Of a stretch of 16,165 nt of DNA, positions 9,172 through 16,165 are shown in pieces. The translations under genes were made by a program, and so were the position numbers. The DNA lies in the NCBI GenBank assembly GCA_019693395.1, contig JAAMXP010002358.1, forward strand, positions 1 through 16,165, given 5' to 3'. The stretch is from Ettlia oleoabundans (Eukaryota; Chlorophyta; Chlorophyceae; Chlamydomonadales). Each line of letters opens with the position of its first letter. The stretch's first letter is position 1. The notes under the pieces were generated by a model. The model was not told the DNA's origin. It ran no database searches and saw only the letters and a list, made by a program, of their open reading frames with translations.

Positions 9172-11294
9172 TCAGCTGCTTTCACCTGCGGTGGCACCGC
9201 CTGCCTGCCGTGCCTGTCCCTGGCCTTGGCCCTGAACCAAGTCAGCCACGGAGTCGGCGTAGGCGCTGTCCCTGTAGGCGGCGCCGCTGCGCACATCCGA
9301 CATGGCTGCTTGCACGGCTGCGGGGTTAGGCTCCTCTGCACCCACCTCACCCACACCCGCAATCTGGCACATGGCAGTCGCGCGGCGACGAGCAGCGGTT
9401 GCAGGGTCTGCAGCAGGAGGTGGGGCAGGGTGGGATGGGGTGGGGGGCACTTCCACACAACAACCCGAAAGCAGCCAGCCATATACAGTGCTGCTGCACT
9501 GCGCGAAGCTGCGGCAGGAAAACGTCTGCTGCCAGGCCCCGCTCCCTGTCCAGGCACATGTCCCGCCCCTTTGCTGCTTCTCACCCTCACGGCTGCCGCC
9601 ATAGCCTCCACATCCTCCGCCGGCGCGGGGCGACCGCTGAGCCTGCTGCTGTTGCTGGCCCGTATAGCGGCCGGGGGGTGGGATTGAGCTGCCAGGCATG
9701 GGTACAGGCACTGGCATATGCATGGCGCCAGCAGGCCCCAGGTGCATGCCGCGGCCTGCCCCCATAGGCGCCCCAGGTGGAGCCGCCATGGCCATGCCCA
9801 TCATGCCAGCTGGCATCATGGGCATGCCACCTGGCGCCATGCCCATGCGGGGCGGTGACATGGAATCCTGCACCGAGCAAACGGATCAGTTGGCAGCATG
9901 CAACACCGCTGTCAGGCAGCAGTGCAGGAGAGCCGGGGCATGGCGCAGATGGAAAACGTGGACTAGATGCTGGGATGCAACCGGGCAGGCCAGCCATGCC
10001 AGCACCAGCTAGAATTGCCAGATCGCAAGCGAGCGTGGCTGCGAAGAGGGTGGCTGCGGCTGCCCATGGGCCACACCCAGGACGGCACACCTGCGGCATG
10101 TGACCAGGCGACATTGGCGTGCCAGGCTGGCGCAGGTCTTCATAGCCGTGGGCGAAGGTGCAGGACGCCGCCTTGTGGCAGTATCCCGTCTGCATGTACT
10201 TGATGCATAGCCGGGTCTTGTAGAAAGACTGGTGGCCGCCAGGGCCGCCGCCCCCGCCAGATGCGATGGCGCCACCGCCGCTGTCCTCGGCGCGTTGCTG
10301 ATGCGCCTCAGCGCCGCCAACGCCACCCGAGCGCTGCTGACCCTGACCCGGTTCTTGCAGCTTTTGCTGGGCTTCCAGCTGCGCCACTATCTCAGGAGGC
10401 ACATAGCGCAGCTCATGCTCCCCATGGGCGTATGTGCACTTGTCTGCACAACACATGTGTGCAGACACGTGAGCCAGCCATAAGAAATGTGCCAAGGTCA
10501 GCAGGCTGGGTTCACAAAGCAAGGCTGCAGTGCATGCAGTACGGTTTTGTGGACCATACAGCAACTCCAGAGTGCAACAGAAGCAACAGGGCAGGTGCGC
10601 GGTTGTGGGTGTGAGAGAGTGGTGCAGTGCTCACCTCCGTATGGGCACGACCCCGACCGCCACCTGCAACACATAAACCAAGAGAAATGTGTCAGTGGGT
10701 GCTGCTGTAATGGCAGGCTGCATGAGCTGTATCGTCTCCAACGTCAGCAGATAGTCAGCCAGCACATGCACAGTGAGTGATGTCAGACATGCATGCCAAG
10801 CACAGCCCGACGCAACCCATTGGCAGGCGCCCCAGCCAGCGCTCACTTGTTGCAGATGCGCGTTTTGAAGAAGACATTTGATGAGCGGCCACCGCGGGCG
10901 GCGTCCACTAACATCTGCGTCAGCTGCGGCGCTCCCATGGCACCGGGCGGCATCATGGCTGGAGGCATGGGGCCCGCCATCATGGGGCCCATGGGGCCCA
11001 TCACCACCTGCATTGGCATCCCCTGCATCCCCTACATCGAGAAAACGTGGAACAAGCAGCAGGCTTGCTGGGAAGGACCGCTTGCCAGGATGCAGGCTAC
11101 GCGGTGTCGTGCGGGATGGGAAGGCGGAGGCGGGGAAGTGCCTGAGCGCTGCAAATGCAGCCTGGCTGCACGCTTGCCGCGCAGCGGCTGCAGGACCACA
11201 CCTGCATCATCTCGGGGTGCATCCCGTGCGGCATGGCTTGGAAGCCTTCCGGCATGGCCACGAACGCCGCTGGCTGCATCGGCTGCATAGCCAT
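9172..11294 (-). CDS. Tandem CCCH zinc-finger RNA-binding protein, Met-rich
   Basis: Six exons on the minus strand: 11294-11202, 11031-10847, 10663-10635, 10443-10091, 9867-9585, 9407-9172; 392 residues. The ATG at 11294 is in ACCATGG context. Finger 1 is C91-x7-C99-x5-C105-x3-H109 with lead-in FFKTRIC; finger 2 is C182-x8-C191-x5-C197-x3-H201 with lead-in FYKTRLC. The KTR lead-ins and the sequence after each His (HGEHELR, HGYEDLR) are typical of tristetraprolin-type and plant CCCH proteins, which bind AU-rich or U-rich mRNA and often promote decay. The inter-finger linker is about 70 residues, much longer than the 18 of tristetraprolin, so the fingers probably act independently. Residues 1-70 and 221-279 are very Met-rich. 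Exon 3 is a 29-nt microexon inside finger 1. The exon 5 donor is ambiguous (GT at 9584 chosen; GT at 9590 also keeps the frame). I cannot name an orthologue. Confidence 0.85.
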
Positions 11295-12296
11295 GGTCAC
11301 TTTGCTACCCTGCACGCTATAACGGTTGATGGCAGCGCTGCAAGGGGCGTAGCGGGGGAAGCTACTCAAGCATGACACACTGCTATTTCGCTACGCGTCC
11401 TACGCGCTCGGCACTGTCGGATGAGGAGCCTGGTGGAGTCGCACTGGGTCGGGAAACACTGGGCCTTAAGGTTTTCGTAGCGTCATGGGATGCGGGGTGA
11501 ACCGGGAGCCCTCCCCGAGTGCTGAAGAAAGATGGACAAAAGTGCGGCTCAGAGGAGGCCGAAACTGCAATAGTGGCTCGCAATCGACATGGAAGATGCG
11601 ACTGTCCACAAACCGAGTTCAGGGCTAGTTGTCCGAGACAGACATTGCTCGACAGTGACTGTCGCCTCCTTGGCGAAACTGCTGCCACCACTATGCATTC
11701 ATGCACCATATGATTTGACCGCGCCTTGCAGTACCCCTGCCGTGTTGGCAGCGAGTCAAACACTGCAGCTGTCGACCGGTGGGCGCTGTGCCGTGGCCAG
11801 AGGCACCCACAAGTTTGTGCACCGTGCAGTGGCCCAGTGGGGTTTCCAAACCTGAACTGTGTCAGTTTCAATGCGATAGTTGCGTGCCCGCTTTGCTTAG
11901 TGGTCGTTTTGCTGCTGTCTACAGGCAGGCGGGTCGCGTCTTGCCCAGAACCAAGCGGCAGTGTGGTATTGCTCCATAGCTCGGCAATTCATGGCCCGAT
12001 CAATCCCATGAACGCTCTACAGCCATTGCCACAGCCACTGCCACTGCCTACTAAAATGTTTGAAGCGCCTCCACGTGGATCGCACTGTCAAACATACGCG
12101 CAGAAAGAGGGACATTAAGCGACGAATCGCTCTGATGTTGAGAATCGAAGCTGTGCAGGGGGCGTCCACCTGGTTTGCGCGTCGGCACAAGGGCGGCAGA
12201 GAACTGGAATATTAATACCGTGCAGAACCCATTAAGCTGGTAGCCACGGAGCAGCAGGGTGGCGGTGAGTTCCTGACGGCCGCTCCGCCGGCGGCT
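11295..12296. promoter_or_regulatory. 1-kb divergent spacer between CCCH and FUSC-like genes
   Basis: Both promoters and 5' UTRs must lie here. Open frames exist on both strands (plus 11726-12118, minus 11871-11383), but neither resembles a known family or shows domain-like composition, and they overlap each other. A short imperfect 6-bp repeat (CCACTG-like, about 12023-12045) is visible. No RNA gene is recognised. Confidence 0.4.
12208..12216 (+). promoter_or_regulatory. AT-rich TATA-like element upstream of the FUSC-like gene
   Basis: AATATTAAT stands out in GC-rich surroundings about 80 bp upstream of the ATG at 12297. Position and composition would suit a core promoter element. No transcription start is known, so this is weak. 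Confidence 0.25.
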
Positions 12297-15200
12297 ATGC
12301 CAGCGCCACCTGGCGACGGCAGCAACTGGTGGGCAGACAGCAGGCAGAAAGCTGTCAACCCGGCGGGGGCCAGGGGCGGGAGCACCCTGGGCTGGGTGCG
12401 CCGTTCGCCCTACTTCCGGCGCGGAGTGCAGTGCGGGCTCGGCACGGCAGCACTTGTGGCGCTGTGCAGCCCGGCGGCGGTCAGCCGGTCTCTCACAATC
12501 GACACCCCCTCCAATAGTACAACCTCCCCTGCGGCCTTCATTCTTGTCAATTTCTACTTCCTTCTGCTGGTCAGCTCCTCTTCAGGCCAAAGCCCCCTTC
12601 AAGTGGGCTTGCAGCAGCTGCTAGGGAACTTGTTGGGAGGCGCGCTGGCCATTGCGGGTGAGTGTCAGGCCAGACAGGCATGTAAGTTGTCGTCGGACGG
12701 TCACAGGAAGAGGGCAGGGCAGGGCAAGGCCATGGACAGAACTAGTGATGTGCACCAGGTGTAACTGCTGATACTTGTACACTTTGGTGTTTCTGCATTC
12801 GCATACCACCGAAAGCTCATTTACACATCAGTGCCCCCACCACCATACCTTGCAGCCATGTTTATCACGTATGGCGTCAATGGCGGTTCTTACCACGACT
12901 CCTTCGATAAAGCACTGGCTATGGTTCTGTGCTCAGGTGAGGCTGCGCGCCGTTGCCAAATCTGCTAACTGTCCCTCCACCGCTGCCTGCATGAACTTGG
13001 TGCTGGCTTCTCAAGGTGCTCACACAGATGCAGGCTAACTGAGTATCAAACACCAACCCCGACACTAGCAGCAAGGACTACTTTTGCATCCCCTCCTTGC
13101 AGCCGTAGTTCTATTCTGCGTTACGGTCTGCCGCTTCCACTACCGCCAGTATGCGCTGCTCTTCCTCTTCCTCTCCATCACCTTTGCTATGACGACATCC
13201 AGCAGTTACCACGCAACCACGCGCTTCTATCAGTTCACATTCTACTGGTGGGTGAAGTGGGGGTTCCTAAGCGTAATGGTGATGCTGCACTGTATAAGTG
13301 CGTGTGGGGGTGGGGCCTTGGGGGGGCGGGGTGGGGGTAAGCCCAGCAACCCACACTTGCCTTCTCAGCACTCAATGGCCGCTGTGCTGCTGCGTGTTAC
13401 TGATTCCTGCCTCTCTTCCACGGGAAAGTCATGTCGACGCTGTTCCTTCGTTGTTGTGGACTTGCTGGCTTGGACGGACCACAGCTGCAGCCACAACCGC
13501 CCCGCCCTGCTGCACATTCACGTGCTCCTGTAACCGCTCAATCAGCAGACTCTTTCTTCCTTGTATACACTGGATGCAGGTGGGCTTACTCCGCCATTGG
13601 CAGCGCTGTGGCCTTCCTCTGCGCCACCTTCATCCTGCCCATCAGCGCAGGTGAGCAGGGGCGTCCACGTGGGGGGGTGTTTGTAGGTTGGTGCTCCGGT
13701 GCCCAACATCTGTAGGTTCTGGCTCCAGCCTTAGCAGCTAGTTGAACTCGCCCCACGCTGCCACTCCTTGCAGGCACCATTGTGCGGCGCCGACTGGCCG
13801 CAGGGCTGCAGCATGCCGCTGATGTGGCCAGTGCCGCCTTGGACATAATGAGCGGGGAGGTGGATTCAGACTCGGGTCTGCTGACAGCCGCCAGTGGTGA
13901 GACGTCGGAGCTCATCGGGCTGGACAGCGGGCTGCAGCCACAGCTGTCCCCGCTCTACACCTCGGTACTGCGGGCCTCCATGGCATTCCGGGTGAGCCCA
14001 GGGACACGGCTGTGTGGGGCGGGGGCTGGTCCTTGTGGGGCCGGTTAGGCCAAGCTGCCCAAGATGCTGGTGTGCTCGTTCATGCCAGTGGCACTGCCAT
14101 TGAAGCCAGACCAAGAGGTGGCTCCCGCCATCCAGGCGCACCCAAACTTTGTTGGGAGCCACATTCAATGCATCACTTACCATGCCTGACGGAGAATGTG
14201 CCTGCAGTGTAGCACATTGGCTGTATGAAAATTGCGCATGATTGCAATGCTGTGCAGGATGCATACAACTATCTACCCTATGCCCCCCACTGGCTGGAGC
14301 TTTACCGTCGGCAGCGTAGGTTTCCACGGCGCCCGTTCTGGCTGCTGGTTATTTTGGCTCGCTCCTTTCTCAACACAATCATGATGATGGGTAAGCTGGT
14401 GTGTGCTGGGCTGGCACAAATTGAAATGGACTGTGCTGTGCTGAGCTGTGCTGTGTGCTGTGCTCTGGCACTAGGCCGGGCTCTCCCAGCCCTGACATCT
14501 GCATTGTGTGAACCGCTGTTGCTGCCCTGCCGCCTACGGCGTCCTCCCTTTTTGCCGGGTGTTTGCAGTGTACCCCACACAGACAGGCACGCTGCACGTC
14601 ACACTGATCTCGCGCCGCCGCCCCCAGCTGCTGGCGCTGGCGCAGGCGCTCACTGATGCCTGCCGCCTGCTGGGGGATGTGCTGGTGCAGAACGCCCCAA
14701 TCAGGTGGGAGGGTAGTTGGTATGTGGGTATGGCAGAGCGGGCTTAGTCACATGAGCAGGGCCCCTTTGGAGGAACAGACCCACAGCAAGTGTCACCAGG
14801 CCTGCAGGGATGAACAGCTGTGACCATCAGCTAGGCCATCTCAATGTTGTACGCTATTACACTCCTATCCTTTCAGCGTCTGGGTGTCTCACAACTCCTC
14901 CCTTCACCTCAACCCCATCCATGTTACCTGCCTCTCTGCCTGCCTGCCTCCGCAGTGGCGCGCTTGAGGCGGTCCGAGTGGTTGAGACGCGCTACGTCGC
15001 CCTGGCAACGGCCAGTAGGTTCAAGGGCAGAGCACTGAGCCAGGAGGCAGTGGCGCTGGACCTGGTGCTCAGCCTGCTCTTCACCGCTGTCACACGGGTG
15101 AGTGGTTGGCTTGGTGGGTGGGTGGTAGGGGTGGGCCATCACCCAAACAGTACAAGGATGGTTGGCAGGCCTGGACTAAAGCCAGCGACCCGATATCCTC

Positions 15201-15997
15201 TGCTGGGTACCGCGTCTCAACACGCGTGCCTCCATCCCTCCAGCACTCGCTTGTTTGCTTGCACCCTCACCACTGCACTTCCCTGGCTGCCAGCCCCCGT
15301 CTGTGCCATTCCCCGCAGCTGAGGCGCATGTCCATGCTTCTTCCGGAGGCTCTGGGGGCGGACCAGCCCCGCAGCCTCGATGAGGTGCTGGCCCATTTTC
15401 GGGTGGAGGGAGAGGGGGAGGGAGCTGGGCAGGCACCCGCGTGGAGCTTCATGGCGCTGACCCAGGTATCAATCTGAATTCTCACGGCACGGGGGTGTCG
15501 TGCTTTGTGATGGCGATGGTGGGGTGAAACTTTTTTCAGTTTAAACAGGCTGCTAGATGGTAAGGCTGGGGATGGCAGTTGGGAAGAGGTGGGCCTGATA
15601 AGCAAGCACCATGATTGGGCCAGGGTGTCGTCCTGGTGGATGCAGGGGTAGGCTGCACGCCTGCATTTACGCAGCACCTGCGCTTCCTGGCACCCCCACC
15701 CCCCACCCCCTATCCCCCCAAACGCAAGCACCCACCCACAGGTTCCGGCTCCAGGGGGGGGAGTTGATGGCGATCCCATTGAACAGCTGCGCGCATCGCT
15801 GCTGGCAGCAAAGCCCAAGTACAGCGCAAGTCGCCAAGCGCTTGCGCTGTTGTCTCCTCCAGACGTGTTGGAGCTGCCACACACATTGCGGCAAGAATCT
15901 GCTTTGCGGCGTGTCTTGCACTGGCTGCCGGCGCAGCTGGGCGTCAGTCCCAAGGCGTTCAAGCTGGCCCTGCAGCTGCTGGCGGCATACACAACTG
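12297..15997 (+). CDS. FUSC/aromatic acid exporter-like membrane protein, 3' end missing
   Basis: Ten exons are seen: 12297-12657, 12856-12936, 13103-13247, 13580-13650, 13774-13991, 14258-14390, 14569-14704, 14956-15097, 15319-15465, 15742-15997. They give 563 residues in one consistent frame, and the gene continues past the window. After a basic N-terminus (YFRRG at 39-43), six hydrophobic segments lie at about 43-62, 79-95, 103-126, 139-158, 164-181 and 198-217. A long soluble region with Arg-rich patches follows (RRRL at 224-227, RRQRRFPRRP at 308-317). A seventh hydrophobic stretch (318-336) precedes another soluble region. Six helices then a cytosolic domain fits the FUSC/ArAE superfamily, which exports aromatic or organic acids and includes plant ALMT-related proteins. 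Substrate and membrane are unknown. An uncharacterised polytopic protein of another family remains possible. The last donor (GTGAGG at 15998) is inferred; the frame also stays open to the window end. Confidence 0.6.
13306..13337 (+). other. G-quadruplex-prone G-rich tract in FUSC-like intron 3
   Basis: Five G runs of at least four (13306-13310, 13312-13315, 13320-13326, 13328-13331, 13333-13337) are separated by 1-4 nt, which satisfies the usual four-run G-quadruplex rule. The tract lies in the longest intron of the gene (332 bp) and ends in a sequence that looks like a donor (GGGGGTAAGC). Confidence 0.7.
14431..14467. repeat. CTGTG-type degenerate repeat, FUSC-like intron 6
   Basis: Several imperfect CTGTG/CTGAG units follow each other in the intron shortly after exon 6. 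It is an ordinary degenerate microsatellite. Confidence 0.7.
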
Positions 15998-16143
15998 GTG
16001 AGGCACAGATGGCGCATGGTGCTGCGCTCAGTGGAGCGTTGCTCAGGCACCATGTGGCAGGCAGCCCTGCATTCAGAAAGTTGGAGGGTTGGCTGGCTGG
16101 GTGGAGTGGAGAGATGGCGAAAGTTGGGAGGGTGGGTCGAGTG

Positions 16144-16160
16144 TGGTGGTGGTGGTGGTG
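16144..16160. repeat. TGG trinucleotide repeat at the window end
   Basis: Five TGG units plus a partial one lie in GT-rich sequence. If 15998 onward is intron 10 of the FUSC-like gene, the repeat is intronic. Confidence 0.7.
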
Positions 16161-16165
16161 TGGGT

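Noticed and set aside
11383..11871. A 162-codon minus-strand open frame in the divergent spacer.
   Set aside because: No recognisable features, and an overlapping plus-strand frame of similar length suggests both are by-products of base composition.
15998..16165. Continuous open frame after FUSC-like exon 10 to the window end.
   Set aside because: The sequence turns into GT-rich and TGG-repeat text typical of introns here, and a GTGAGG donor sits at 15998. Read-through cannot be excluded without the downstream sequence.

Overview
This window is nuclear DNA of a green alga. The organism is most likely a chlorophyte of the Chlorella-like (Trebouxiophyceae) or Sphaeropleales type; I cannot place it further. 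The evidence is GC-rich coding sequence, genes split by many short GT-AG introns (about 120-420 bp), Gln/Gly/Pro/Met-rich low-complexity protein segments, and TGTAA downstream of two of the genes, which is the usual green-algal polyadenylation signal. Nothing looks organellar, bacterial or viral. I see no mobile element, CRISPR array, tRNA or rRNA.

There are five protein genes, and all needed exon-by-exon reconstruction. In each, exon phases agree across every junction. (1) 1-812, minus: the 5' part of an ASC-1/TRIP4-like coactivator, cut by the window edge. (2) 1261-3838, plus: a complete 360-residue protein with three KH domains, resembling plant BTR1 and the PCBP/Nova group. (3) 5228-7866, plus: a complete 564-residue ZGPAT-like G-patch protein that lacks the CCCH finger normally found in that family. 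(4) 9172-11294, minus: a complete protein of about 392 residues with two CCCH zinc fingers and Met-rich flanks. (5) 12297-15997 and beyond, plus: a polytopic membrane protein of the FUSC/aromatic acid exporter type, running off the right edge.

The layout is: TRIP4 and the KH gene diverge from a 448-bp spacer; the KH and ZGPAT-like genes are tandem; the ZGPAT-like and CCCH genes converge on a shared 3' region of roughly 1 kb; and the CCCH and FUSC genes diverge from a 1-kb spacer. Four of the five genes act, by family, in transcription, splicing or mRNA binding. Eukaryotic neighbours need not cooperate, so I treat this as a remark only.

I found no new multi-gene system. The points most worth checking are: the clean loss of the CCCH finger in the ZGPAT-like gene; a 29-nt microexon inside zinc finger 1 of the CCCH gene; a stop-free intron of 3n length in the KH2 variable loop; a hairpin with two competing 5' arms just after the CCCH stop codon; and strongly Met-rich segments on both sides of the zinc fingers.
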